Shown here: positions 35,301 to 45,341 of the stretch, piece after piece
How positions within the stretch are numbered: the stretch's first letter is position 1
How the letters are laid out: each line of letters begins with the position of its first letter
Assembly (NCBI GenBank): GCA_024195265.1
Contig: JAJLRJ010000007.1
Coordinates: 12,680,828 to 12,744,827, forward strand
DNA length: 64,000 bases
Direction of reading: 5' to 3'
DNA from: Dendrophyllia cribrosa
Lineage: Eukaryota; Cnidaria; Anthozoa; Scleractinia; Dendrophylliidae
Position numbers and translations under genes: made by a program
Notes under the pieces: generated by a model
Databases searched by the model: none
What the model was told of the DNA's origin: nothing
Seen by the model: only the letters and a program-made list of their open reading frames with translations

Positions 35301-35689
35301 TGGTAGCCTCCAAGCTTTGGACTTTGTATTTAATATACCAGTTGAACTTCACCTTTCCACCATGCAGAGAAAAGAACTTTCGCCCTATTTACAGAGCCGC
35401 TTATTGTATCACATTGTCGATTTTCGCCCTGGATAATATGTGCAAGCTCTTAGTATTGTCAGCCCAGGTAGCATTTAAGTTTTACACAGTAAATGATACT
35501 GCACCTAAACCACTGACGATAATCGATCTGATGCTGATGGTATTGAATGGGTCTTTGTACCACACCTTCTTTCAGTTCTTCTGGCAGAAGTTGTTCCGAG
35601 GTGGTAAGGACATACTGAAGGTGGTGAAACAGAATTTTGTTGATACTTTAGGAATTAGAGAACACATACAGGATGATGCTGCTGCTTAA
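26362..35689 (+). CDS. Multi-pass membrane protein, copy A (two exons, 8.5-kb intron)
   Basis: First exon 26362-26412 (MDEEAATQLINNQNRVQ), GTAAGT donor, phase 0. Last exon 34877-35689 follows TTTTCCACAG and begins LREVLVRLVLSALPP. The joined product is 287 residues with about six hydrophobic helices, the same layout as copy B. The intron is swollen to 8464 bp by a 5.2-kb inverted-repeat element, a further TIR complex with a LINE fragment and a SINE. Stretches at 33540-34250 and 34540-34876 still match the copy B intron. The duplication extends past the stop to about 36000. Function unknown. The exon pairing is inference, strengthened by two independent copies with conserved phase; undetected middle exons are possible. 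Alternatively the long intron could impair expression of this copy. Confidence 0.65.
26480..26825. repeat. GAGACT-rich degenerate repeat in the intron of copy A
   Basis: Many spaced copies of CGAGACT and GAGCCCGAGACT form a low-order repeat. It interrupts sequence otherwise shared with copies B and C, so it is an insertion or local expansion. Confidence 0.5.
28870..28980. repeat. Short palindromic repeat with GGGGACGAGAATG
   Basis: GGGGACGAGAATG occurs at about 28778-28790 and 28957-28970, and its complement near 27765. The intervening pieces contain short hairpins (GGATGTCG and CGACATCC). It looks like fragments of one MITE family. Confidence 0.4.
29790..29909. mobile_element. 120-bp palindromic MITE, copy 1
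   Basis: GGGGTCAATTCAATAAAACT at the left is mirrored at the right end. The two arms pair over most of the length, with a short central loop. A second copy, in opposite orientation, is at 30674-30793. Confidence 0.8.
30674..30793. mobile_element. 120-bp palindromic MITE, copy 2
   Basis: GGAGTCAATTTAATAAAACT and the complement ending TTGACCCC bound a near-perfect hairpin. The loop (TTTCAGAGGTTGAAAA) is the reverse complement of that in copy 1. Confidence 0.8.
32390..32593 (+). pseudogene. C-terminal end of a LINE reverse-transcriptase ORF
   Basis: An open frame ending at TAA (32591-32593) reads ENPFASNIKYGKHSIRYLG, PYLWGKISKELRDQ and a Cys-rich end (CKCCTC). The pattern of an aromatic- and tryptophan-containing segment before a short basic tail is typical of the last part of many metazoan LINE polyproteins. 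The rest of the protein is absent: this is a 5'-truncated insertion. The tail near 32770-32875 ends in a (GTAT)n-like run, probably the 3' end of the element. Confidence 0.5.
33026..33397. mobile_element. MITE with TTAAGGCGGGACTTAACCTA termini
   Basis: Both ends carry TTAAGGCGGGACTTAACCTA in inverted orientation. The interior is the reverse complement of a family also present at 49240-49620 and 54628-56830 (shared GCAACCTGGGGTGCTCTT and CTCGTTC words). Confidence 0.75.
34276..34538 (+). mobile_element. tRNA-derived SINE, full-length
   Basis: The 5' part has RNA polymerase III boxes (A box TGGCGCAGTGG at 34286-34296, B box GGGTTCGATTC at 34329-34339). A conserved central domain follows (TTGTTGGTTCTTTCCTTGCT, TTTTCTCCGGGTACTCCGG). 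The tail (TGGAAAGTGTCCCCAATTAG) ends AATAAAGTGATT and (ATT)n. It is inserted in the intron of copy A and is absent from copy B. A tail fragment of the same family is at 59835-59935. Confidence 0.85.
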
Positions 35690-36029
35690 AGCTGTTAACC
35701 ATTTTTTAAAAAATCAGAAAAATGGAAGGTCCTCGCAGTGATCCCACGACTTAAGTAGTTGCTAGTCAGGTGTGACGCCCTATGGCCAAACCGGAACGCA
35801 ATTCGACACAAGATTTAAACATTTAAATTCGCGGACAAATTTGTGTTGGGTGGTCAAAACGCGCTTGCAAGTAGAAACAAGAAGCTCGCAAGTTGTAACA
35901 TAGCCATTTCGTTGCAGCCTGCGCGTGCGATCATACCCGCAAAGCAAACTGATTACTTGCGTCTATACGTTTGGGTGACCAAACGGTAAAAAACTTGCGG
36001 CTACTTGCGGACAGATTTAAGCTCGATCA

Positions 36030-37660
36030 AAGTGATCGCAAGTCAACGCAAGCCATTACAAGTACACTCAAGACTTGGCCAGTCACAAGTTATTGCAAGT
36101 CATTACAAGTACACGCAAGTCCTGACCAGTCGCAAGTTACTGCAAGCCATTACAAGTCTTACAAGTACACGCAAGTCCTGGCCAGTCGCCAGTTATTGCA
36201 AGCCATTACAAGTACACGCAAGTCCTGGCCAGTCGCCAGTTATTGCAAGCCATTACATGTACACGCAAGTCCTGGCCAGTCGCCAGTTATTGCAAGCCAT
36301 TACATGTACACGCAAGTCCTGGCCAGTCGCCAGTTATTGCAAGCCATTACATGTACACGCAAGTCCTGGCCAGTCGCAAGTTATTGCAAGCCATTAAATG
36401 TACACGCAAGTCATGGCCAGTCGCCAGTTATTGCAAGCCATTACATGTACACGCAAGTCCTGGCCAGTCACAAATTATTGCAAGCCATTACATGTACACG
36501 CAAGTCATGGCCAGTCGCAAGTTATCGCAAGCCATTACATGTACACGCAAGTCCTGGCCAGTCGCAAGTTATTGCAAGCCATTACATGTACACGCAAGTC
36601 ATGGCCAGTCGCCAGTTATTGCAAGCCATTACATGTACACGCAAGTCCTGGCCAGTCACAAGTTATTGCAAGCCATTACATGTACACGCAAGTCATGGCC
36701 AGTCGCAAGTTATCGCAAGCCATTACATGTACACGCAAGTCATGGCCAGTCGCCAGTTATTGCAAGCCATTACATGTACACGCAAGTCCTGGCCAGTCGC
36801 CAGTTATTGCAAGCCATTACATGTACACGCAAGTCCTGGCCAGTCGCAAGTTATTGCAAGCCATTACATGTACACGCAAGTCCTGGCCAGTCACAAGTTA
36901 TTGCAAGCCATTACATGTACACGCAAGTCATGGCCAGTCGCAAGTTATCGCAAGCCATTACATGTACACGCAAGTCATGGCCAGTCGCAAGTCAACGCAA
37001 GCCATTACAAGTACACGCAAGTTTTGACCAGTTGCAAGTTACTGCAAGCCATTACAAGTCTTACAAGTACACGCAAGTCCTGGCCAGTCGCAAGTTATCA
37101 CAAACCATTACAAGTACACGCAAGGCCTGGCCAGTCACAAGTTATCGCAAGCCATTACAAGTACACGTAAGTCCTGGCCAGTCACTAGTATCGCAAGCCA
37201 TTACAAGTACACGCAAGTCCTGACCAGCCACAGTTTATGGCAAGCCATTGTAACTACACGCAAGTCCTGGCCAGTCGCAAGTTATTGCAAGCCATTACAA
37301 GTACACGCAAGTCCTGGTCAGTCGTTTCCTCCTGGCCAGTCACAAGTTATTGCAAGCCATTACAAGTACACGCAAGTCCTGGCCAGTCTCAAGTTATTGC
37401 AAGTCATTACAAGTACACGCAAGTCCTGGCCAGTCGTCGCAAGTTAACGCAAGTCATTACAAGCACACGCAAGTCCTGGCCAGTCGCAAGTTATCACAAA
37501 CCATTACAAGTACACGCAAGTCCTGGCCATGCAGTCACAAGTTATCGCAAGCCCTTACAAGTACACGGAAGTCCTGGCCAGCCACAGTTTATTGCAAGCC
37601 ATTGTAACTACACGCAAGTCCTCGCTACCAGTCGCAAGTTATCGCAAGCCATTACAAGTA
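36030..37660 (+). repeat. 47-bp minisatellite, about 34 units, open in three frames
   Basis: The unit is ACAAGTACACGCAAGTCCTG followed by GCCAGTCGCAAGTTATTGCA and AGCCATT (47 bp). Because 47 is not a multiple of three, consecutive units rotate through all forward frames. None of the three readings contains a stop in the consensus, which gives overlapping ORFs of up to 399 codons. I treat these as repeat translations, not genes. The array begins about 340 bp past the stop of gene A and resumes after an inserted element at 39005-39100. The corresponding region beside copy B has only a CGCAAGTGACCACAAGTTG-like seed. Confidence 0.9.
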
Positions 37661-39002
37661 CAGTCAACTCTCTCTAAGTCGGACACCCTCGGTACCAGAT
37701 TTACTGTCCGCCTTAGAGAGGTGTCCGCCTTAGAGAGAGTTCATGTAACCTGATACCCGAACATCAAAACTGAAACCACTACTTTGTTATACTTTAATTG
37801 TTGGTTTGCTACCACGTGACAAAGCGGCCATGTTGGTGGTCAATACAATACAATTTTTTTTTCGCAGAATTTGCATGAAAATAGAGTTTAGTTCCCAGCG
37901 GAGAGAAACGCTTTTGTTCTTGACCACCAACATGGCTGCCGTGACGTCAAGTGCAAACCAGCAATTGCAGTGTACAATGTCGTCAGCGCAAATGGGTTGT
38001 TGTATAACTGACGGGAAAAGTGACTTTAAGATTGTATTAAGACATATTGGCTGCGGTTACATCTGGGCTACTAACTATAGTTAAGACGGTGATAACTATT
38101 GTCAGCTATTTCGGTAATGTGACCGCTTCTCTGTTCGCTCCAACTATAGTTAGAAAATCGACGCCTCGGTGATCTAAAACAATACAGACTACCTATAGTT
38201 ATACCCAAGCAGGGTTCATGGGTTAGTCTTAAGTTTACAAACAAACAACCAATCAGAATGTGACAATTCTTTTCGCACGTGCGAGATGAGCATATATAAA
38301 TATGCAAAATAAAAACCATGTGTGAAGCGAGGGGGAAACTAAAAACAACAAACAAAAAAATTACATACAACAAGGTAGCAACACGTGTACCCGGTGTCAA
38401 GCATCCCTTAAAATTCTCAGCTTATTTCTCATTTTTCTCCGACGGTTTGCCGCACGAAAAAAAAAAGAAAAAGAAAAACTAGACACACTTTACGTCGGTC
38501 AACCATGTTGACATTTCACGATCAACAATAAGGGCCGTCACGAAACTCTTTTTATTCTGACGTCATCCATAAGCTAATTAGAACTAAACTGTAGTTAACT
38601 GCGTGGTGTGACCGCAAAGTCGACCGAAAGCACTAACTACAGTTAGGTATGACGTCACGTAACTTGAGACTAACTTAAGTTAAACTTTAGTTACGTCGTA
38701 GATGTGACCGCAGCCATTGTAAGGTCTGGTATATTTTATTAAAACCACTGTTATCGGATTGCGCTAATTTTTCGGAATTTTGGACCTGTTATAAAATTTC
38801 ATAAACATCTGGTGTCCGCTTTGAGAGGTTTTTTGAACCAACATGTTGGAAAAAAGTGTCCGCTGTCCGCCTTAGAGAGATGTCTGCCTTAGAGAGAGTT
38901 CAGTTACAGAAAAACAAGTGAAATTCGGCAGGGACTAAATTTTCTGTCCGCCTTAAAGAGGTGTCCGCCTTAGAGAGGTGTCCGCTTAGAGAGAGTTGAC
39001 TG
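37661..39002. mobile_element. Mariner-like non-autonomous element inserted in the minisatellite
   Basis: The ends are CAGTCAACTCTCTCTAAG and CTTAGAGAGAGTTGACTG, with TA on both sides (37659-37660 and 39003-39004). Repeated words such as TGTCCGCCTTAGAGAG lie near both ends. TA target duplication and CAGT-type termini fit Tc1/mariner. Minisatellite units continue on each side. No transposase is seen. Confidence 0.8.
38048..38716. mobile_element. MITE nested within the mariner-like element
   Basis: GGCTGCGGTTACATCTGGGC on the left and the complement of GGCTGCGGTCACATCTACGA on the right form the ends. Both arms contain AACTATAGTTA-like palindromes. Confidence 0.6.
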
Positions 39003-39004
39003 TA

Positions 39005-39105
39005 CACGCAGGTCCCGGCCAGTCGCAAGTTATCGCAAGCCATTACAAGTACTACACGCAAGTCCTGGTCAGTCGTTTCCTACTTGCGATAACTTGCGAC
39101 TTCGT
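39005..39105 (+). repeat. Residual 47-bp minisatellite units after the insertion
   Basis: About two units (ACACGCAGGTCCCGGCCAGT onward) continue the array interrupted at 37660. The last ends in a partial inverted copy (CTTGCGATAACTTGCGACTT). Confidence 0.7.
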
Positions 39106-39260
39106 TTGGCTTGGGCTTTAGAAACTCCATGGCCGCAGTTCACATATATGAATACCTCATATATTCACAAGCTGGTATCCATGAATAATATCCACTGGGC
39201 AGTAGTAATACTCTCAGTCTTCAATACTACAAAAATCTGGTTAAGCTACGACTGCGATGT

Positions 39261-39395
39261 CATCATCATCATCATCGTCATCATCATCGTCATCTTCATC
39301 ATCATCGTCATCGTCATCATTATCATCATCACCATCATCATCTTCATTGTCATCATCATCATCATCATCATCAACAACAACAACAACAACAATGG
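39261..39395. repeat. (ATC)n / (AAC)n microsatellite
   Basis: About 45 trinucleotides, mostly ATC with GTC and TTC variants, ending in a short (AAC)n. The poly-Asp and poly-Ile ORFs on the two strands are artefacts of it. Confidence 0.9.
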
Positions 39396-39474
39396 TACTG
39401 TAAGCTACTCTGCGACGGCTCCCGCTCAGCACTAATATTCATAATTTAGTATTTTAAGCCTTTGTACATGATAC

Positions 39475-39690
39475 ACGGCTCAACATTTATTGATCAACAA
39501 ATGTTACGACTGCTGTTCGACAAATGTTGAACAGTGTATCATGCCATGTTGAACGTTGAAATAGGCCCGCATTCAACATTTTACGTTGCTGAACGAAAAT
39601 AGAGACAGGCTCTAATCCGTTCAACAAGTTGCAACTACATCTTTCAACATTTGTTGAGCAACAAATGTTGAACTGTGTTGTGTATTATTC
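39475..39690. mobile_element. MITE rich in CAACATTTGTTG palindromes
   Basis: Ends near CAACATTTATTGATCAACAA and CAACATTTGTTGAGCAACAA are mutually inverted. The interior repeats GTTGAAC and GTTCAAC words. Confidence 0.5.
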
Positions 39691-39799
39691 GCCTTTAATA
39701 GAATTGTGCTCATAATTATAACAAGAAATATTGTAATAGAAAACACGATTCTTTAATCAATGTATACTGACACATGGTCATGTAATAGTAAAGCACCAG

Positions 39800-40215
39800 T
39801 TTAAGGAACACTGTCCCGGCTGATCATATGTCATCTTTTTATGATTGTGGCCAGAAGCTTGCTTTAAGCTGCCTTGCTATATTATCTTGAAAAAGGAAGA
39901 AACAATTGCCAAAGGTTATGGAATGGAAGCGAAGAAATATTAACTAAAGAGACAAAATAATTAACGGCTAAAAAAATTCAAAATTCCCAAAGAATGGCGA
40001 TTTTGATTCCTTATCCGCCTGTCACGAAATATAAGTTGATGAACTCAGTGTAATCCACTTCCATCCTTGCAATCCTGCACTTTATCTCCAAACTACTGCT
40101 TTTGTTTTGCTCCATAAATCTTTTTATCCAATTAAGTTGTATATTTGGTGGCATTTGGCGATATAACATATAAATAAGTTAAATAAAATTTCGATATTTC
40201 GGCTGGACAGTGTCC
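39800..40215 (+). repeat. Dispersed repeat, about 415 bp, copy 2
   Basis: From CTGTCCCGGCTGATCATATG to TTCGGCTGGACAGTGTCCC it matches 45550-45940, and its right half matches 12215-12440. GGACAGTGTCCC at the right is the inverse of ACACTGTCC at the left, so it has short inverted ends. It is non-coding. Confidence 0.6.
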
Positions 40216-40722
40216 CTTTATGAAATAGCATAAGACCTGCAATCCTGCTTCTTATTCATTTTAACCTTGTACTTGTATATATCACATAAGCGCCGTGAGC
40301 AATTAGTGGAGATGTGGTTTCTATGGTTAACGCACCTTGGGAGAGCAAAAGTACATGTAGGCTACCCTACCCAAATACAATACTGATACAATGCTGATAT
40401 AATACTAATACAGACAGTAAGGATACAACTAAATTTACTAAAATCAGCAGTTTTTCTTTCGTCGGAGCAAAGATGTGGAAGTCTGATGTGGATTAGAAGT
40501 GGAAGTCAAAGATGTGGATATGTAAAAGTCAGGGACACCCGACGAGGAATGTTTAGAAAAATGCTTTGAATGGCGTTTTACTGATTTTCTTTACATATCA
40601 TTTTAATGCTTTCAAAGGAAACTATGTGAAAGCTAACAGCCCATTTAATACCATAATAATCTTTTATGTGCAGGCTCAGCCTCACCGTACCGGGGTGTAA
40701 TTATTCAAGTCTCCTTTGTTAA

Positions 40723-40946
40723 AGGGGCAGTATCACGAGGTCGAAACTTGAAAACGTCGGCCCAGTTTTCAAGTTTGATTCCGCAAATTCAAAAAGGCCG
40801 TCGAGAAGTGGAGGTATTTGTTGAATCAAAAAATCCGTTTTGATAACCGGAAGAAAGAAAAAATCACTTTTAACAGTGATATGTCCAAAATTCCGGTGCA
40901 AGAATAGTGAACAGTGCCGCGCGTGGAACCTCGTGATACTGCCCCT
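40723..40946. mobile_element. 224-bp MITE with TTAA target duplication
   Basis: The ends are AGGGGCAGTATCACGAGGT and its exact complement, each flanked by TTAA (40719-40722 and 40947-40950). This is the signature of piggyBac- or Kolobok-type elements. It lies in the left part of the second 29-bp minisatellite duplication and is missing from the first. Confidence 0.85.
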
Positions 40947-41274
40947 TTAACATGGCACAATGGAGTTCAGAGTACATGTAGGAACGCTAGCACGTAGCAT
41001 TTTGTGTTCGTATACAAATGTGCACCGCATGCAATATTGCCAAGAAGCTAAAGCATAGCACGTGCAGTTCGTATTGAAAACAAAAGAAATTGGAAAAATC
41101 AGGCTTACATCAAGCACCACCCAAACCTGCACTTTAAAGAATATTATGGTATTTTTCGAAGTGGCCTATACAGTTTGTACAATTTGATTCTTTTAACTGA
41201 ATATTTCAGTTGCAGAAAATTGTAGCGCAACGAATCTTATCCTCTGAATTTACTAGCTGTTTTCTCCTTTCCAA

Positions 41275-42045
41275 GGATACTAGCTGACCTTATTTGGTAA
41301 TCCTAGCCGACCTTATTTGGTAATCCTAGCTGACCTTATTTGGTAATCCTAGCTGACCTTATTTCGTACCCATAATCCTAACTGACCTTATTTCGTACCC
41401 ATAATTCTAGCTGACCTTATTTGGTAATCCTAGCTGACCTTATTTGGTAATCGTAGCTGACCTTATTTCGTACCCATAATCCTAACTGACCTTATTTCGT
41501 ACCCATAATCCTAGCTGACCTTATTTCGTACCCATAATCCTAACTGACCATATTTCATACCCATAATCCTAACTGACCTTATTTCGTAACCATAATCCTA
41601 GCTGAACTTATTTCGTACCCATAATCCTAGCTGACCTTATTTCGTACCCATAATCCTAACCGCTGACCTTATTTCCTACCCATAATCCTAGCTGACCTTA
41701 TTTCGTACCCATAATCCTACCTGACCTTATTTCGTAACCATAATCCTAGCTGACCTTATTTGGTAATCCTAGCTGACCTTATTTCGTACCCATAATCCTA
41801 CCTGACCTTATTTCGTACCCATAATCCTAGCTGACGTTATTTCGTACCCATAATCCTAACTGACCTTATTTCGTACCCATAATCCTAGCTGACCTTATTT
41901 GGTAATCCTAGCTGACCTTATTTGGTAATCCTAGCTGACCTTATTTCGTACCCATAATCCTAGCTGACCTTATTTCGTACCCATAATCCTAGCTAACCTT
42001 ATTTCGTACCCATAATCCTAGCTAACCTTATTTCGTAACCAACAC
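41275..42045 (+). repeat. 29-bp minisatellite, second array
   Basis: The unit is the same as at 14452-15385, plus a shorter 23-bp form lacking ACCCAT (CCTAGCTGACCTTATTTGGT, then AAT), which occurs at least eight times here and not in the first array. The flanks (41174-41274 and 42046-42332) match those of the first array. Confidence 0.9.
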
Positions 42046-42598
42046 GTTTTTTATCACTCCGAAAACAAGAGGCCGCGTTAAATTTTCCAATGTTACGAAA
42101 GTTCGAGGCGACATTGTACTAAAGAAGACAATGGTACGGCTTAGTCTAATTAAATACGAATTTTTAAGATGACCAAGGCCTTCCAAATAGATGTTCCACT
42201 GAGTTTATACGATTCGTAAAGTGCTCCTGAAAATTGTGGTACAACTGTTGATTAAAAGAAGGTTGTTCCCATTGGATATGAACAGCTTCTTTTATCTTGA
42301 GCTGAAAATTGGTGGAAGCATGATCTAAAATATTAAAACAATTAGACGAACATAACTACTATGGCATTGTTTAGAATCTTGACTTTCCAAAGTATTTGTT
42401 GAACTTAGCTCGTTGGGCACCCCTGTTGAATTTAGTTTATTATTCGACTGTGGCGTCATATTATCTTATAATTAAGGAAAAGAGAACACGCAGAATATGC
42501 GAGCGTATTACATAGTAGATTGTCGTATTACACCTCAGTGTCTCGGTTTGAAGATAAAGAAACTATAATAAAAAGAAATTTCAGTCGAAAAATAAATC
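42046..42598. other. Right flank of the second minisatellite; no gene
   Basis: 42046-42332 duplicates 15386-15690. 42333-42598 has no recognised feature. Confidence 0.45.
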
Positions 42599-42738
42599 CC
42601 TTATTCCATTGTTTAACAGATAATACCTGCAGACAATGTATTGTTCGCATTTTTTTTCTCGCGCCCGGCGGACTCGAAAAATGACTACACAACTCGTAAA
42701 ATATCCGCGCATATTATCTGTTAAACCATCGAATAAGG
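42599..42738. mobile_element. 140-bp MITE
   Basis: CCTTATTCCATTGTTTAACA and the complement of CCTTATTCGATGGTTTAACA bound it. The inverted stretch continues through GATAAT. Confidence 0.75.
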
Positions 42739-43070
42739 TGTACGTATCAGTTTGTTTTAGTTGTTTTAAATAGCTAGTTTTATCCCTTTGTTACACGGGT
42801 TTTTCTGTAAAGCAGTATTTCTTATTTTACTGCCTCGAATACTGTAAATAAAGTATATTCATTCATTACCATTGCTTCCTGAAGGAAAATGACACATGCA
42901 TTTGACTGTACACTAGGCGCTTGAAAGGGAAGAGACTTGAGGAAGGATTTGAGGTGCGTGGAGAGCGCGTGGAGTACCCCCACCCTTCGCGCTCCACGCT
43001 CTCTCCACGTGCTTCGCGCCCGCCAAACTGCCCCCTTCCTCTCCTCTTTCTGGCGCTTGACCCAGCGGCC

Positions 43071-43226
43071 TGGCCAGTACCTTACGCATGCGCACAGCCA
43101 TATCACCCGGGCAGTGGCAACTATGCCATGCTGATGAGTCCTAGCAAGGACTGCAAGGACGAAACAGCTGTCCATGACTGACACTGCACGGGTGATAGGG
43201 TAGTGCGCATGCGTAAGGTACTGGCC
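43071..43226. mobile_element. Hammerhead-bearing inverted-repeat unit 1
   Basis: GGCCAGTACCTTACGCATGC (from 43071) is the exact complement of 43207-43226, so the hammerhead motif sits at the tip of a perfect outer stem. The outer arm also occurs once at the duplicated locus near 17200 without the hammerhead. Confidence 0.65.
43102..43196 (+). ncRNA. Hammerhead ribozyme, type I, copy 1
   Basis: The catalytic core is complete: CUGAUGA at 43131-43137, stem II GUCC/GGAC (43138-43141 with 43157-43160), GAA at 43161-43163. Stem III is very short, AC/GU (43164-43165 with 43170-43171) closed by AGCU. C17 is at 43172, so cleavage is predicted after it. Stem I is long: CAUG/CAUG next to the core, an internal loop, then GCAGTG/CACTGC (43111-43116 with 43182-43187) and ATCACCC/GGGTGAT (43102-43108 with 43190-43196). 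The stem II loop is enlarged by a duplicated GCAAGGAC. Such short-stem-III hammerheads are known from Penelope-like elements and metazoan retrozymes and often act as dimers. Activity is inferred from structure only. Confidence 0.85.
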
Positions 43227-43800
43227 ATACCGCGGGGTTGGTGTTTGGGTTGGCCTCTTGCTTTTTTGGTTATTTTAACAATAAGTTCTTTTGTGCAGAG
43301 GTGACTTTAAAAACAGGACTGTTCAAAAGCCGTGAAATCCGAGTGGTACGCTTAGTAACTTCGTTACGTGTTATCAAATGATTGCTAAGGTAACGACACA
43401 CACATCCAGTTTTACATCTAAAACTGTGTGACGGCTTCCTGAACTGATTAAGATGTCGTTTAATCAGAAACAGATCTAAAAGCTCCAAAGAGATAAGCTT
43501 CTGTAAAAAAAAACAACGTACTAGTTCTCTCGACTAGGAGTCGTTCACACTCCTGTAAAAGTGTTAACGCTTTTTGTTAACCGGATCGAGAAATGATTTA
43601 TTCTGTCAATTCCGGTCGGACCACACCCCTGTTCATGGTAAAATGAATACGTTGTTAAACATTTACCTCTTGTTTGACCTTATTGAATCAAAAGACATTT
43701 TGCAGTGAAACTTAAACTTTTTTTGCAACCACTTTTCATTAATTTAAGTTTTAAAAAGTACATTTTATTAAAACTTCATCATTTTCAAATTATCGACGAA
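43227..43800. repeat. Duplicated flank with the empty site of the 6.8-kb element
   Basis: 43202-43669 matches 17196-17617, and 43678-43790 matches 24459-24560. Between them a single TTGTTTGA (43670-43677) marks the unoccupied target. No gene is seen. Confidence 0.8.
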
Positions 43801-43981
43801 AAACAAATACGTTGACAAAAATGGACCACCGCGTATTCTTTCTATTCTTTTTTTTCCATTTCAGATTAAACAGACAAACCATCAATATTGCTGGAAAGAG
43901 CACCTTTAAATTAGCAAACCTTGTAAATCTGAGCGTTATACCTTGCTTAGAAGTGGAGATATAGTCATTAAATGTCTAGAC

Positions 43982-44047
43982 ATTTGTATGGCGGTACGCA
44001 CGTCTTGCCTACCGGTTATGCGAAATTTGCGTACCGCCATACAAACG
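43982..44047. repeat. Hairpin, 22-bp arms
   Basis: TTTGTATGGCGGTACGCA at the left is complementary to TGCGTACCGCCATACAAA at the right, with a loop of about 28 bp. It could be a very short MITE. It lies inside overlapping ORFs on both strands (43936-44284), neither of which I recognise. Confidence 0.6.
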
Positions 44048-44284
44048 TCAGTAAACATTTCAGGTGTTCTTTCTAGCAGTATCGATGGTTTTCCTGTCAG
44101 AGCGAAAATTACAAATTTAGAAAAACTACCAGGTGGTCTGTCAAGTAAAAAGGAAAGGATACTTGAAATATTTTTGTTCACCAATATATTCCGACTGATC
44201 AGGTTAAACCCACCCATATTTATGGTGGAACAGGATTTACCTGTTGTTCGAGCTTACCCTTCGAAGGTTATAAAATACACTTGA

Positions 44285-45341
44285 CAATTAACTGTACGAA
44301 CATCTCTTATTTCTTCCAACCACTCTTCGTTAATCAAAATTCCAATAATTGTTTAAAAAATAACACATAGAGAACGAGGTATATATTTTAAACCAAACTA
44401 AGCACTTTATTTTAAGGACCCAATGAAAGCTTTTGAGCAATGATTTCCCTTGATACACTTCATTTTTTCTCTTTTATCAAGCTTGTATATATATTCTTGG
44501 AACATTTAACCTTTTCACTCCCAGAGTCAATTATGAAGACATGTAGTGTAGTTTTAACCTTTGAGTCTGTGGATGAATAAATTAAACCTCTTCAGCAGTT
44601 CTTTTACATGTCAGCAATATTTTACAAAATGAAATTTGGAATTTTTCTTGAATTGTGATGTTTTGGCACTTTTGAGAGTAAAAGGATTATTTAATATCTA
44701 GTTTTTAAGAGAAAGGAGGCGTTACTTTTGACAGCCACCGGATAAAAGGCGGACACAAAATGTAGCCAAAAATGTAATAACACAGATTGAGTCAGTCTCA
44801 CGTAATTATTCACTGCCACGTGATCACTTTGCACTGAAGGTGAAACAACATTATTTTTTCATCGACTTCAGCGAATCCCAATTCCGTTCAAGAGAAAGGT
44901 TAGTGAAGCAATACTTTGTCTCATTTCATGCAGTTACAGTATGTTTTAAGCGATTGCATTTTGCATGAAAAATGTTAATGAGAATATAACAGAAGCCCAC
45001 ATGGGCTCCTGTACATAATTTGTAATATTGAAAAAGATTCGCGTTAATATAAAGGTAAATTGCTTTTTTGTCAATCGGATCATTGATTCTACCTCCTTCT
45101 TTTTTACAGATTTTAAAGAATAGCAGATAATTTCAACTAAACATTGACCCTCAAGGAGCTTCAAGGTAATATATGTCTTATTTACCTGGATAAATGTAAA
45201 TGTTTATAACACAAGTGCTAGCTAAGTGGGGCCAAGTATTCAAACCACAGAAAAAATTATGATTTCCACTGTAGCTCAGTTACTCTATCTTTTTGGTTTC
45301 GGGATTTTTCACACCATCTATCTCATATTGTTTTGTTTCAG
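44285..45341. other. No gene recognised; possible 5' region of the secreted-protein gene
   Basis: A possible non-coding first exon could end at GAGAAAG/GTTAGT near 44898, but nothing else supports it. The rest is AT-rich with no repeats I can define. Confidence 0.3.

Noticed and set aside
35971..37677. ORFs of 399, 326, 209 and 146 codons in overlapping frames
   Set aside because: They are translations of the 47-bp minisatellite in rotating frames; no start context, splice sites or domain.
37806..38400. 92-codon plus and 109-codon minus ORFs
   Set aside because: Both lie within the nested mariner-like and MITE insertion and follow its inverted repeats.
39241..39435. Poly-Asp and poly-Ile ORFs on opposite strands
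   Set aside because: Products of an (ATC)n microsatellite.
42822..43184. 120-codon minus ORF and 86-codon plus ORF
   Set aside because: They overlap the hammerhead-bearing inverted repeat and each other, with no domain.
43936..44284. 93- and 113-codon ORFs on opposite strands
   Set aside because: They mirror each other over a hairpin; no recognised domain or splice support.
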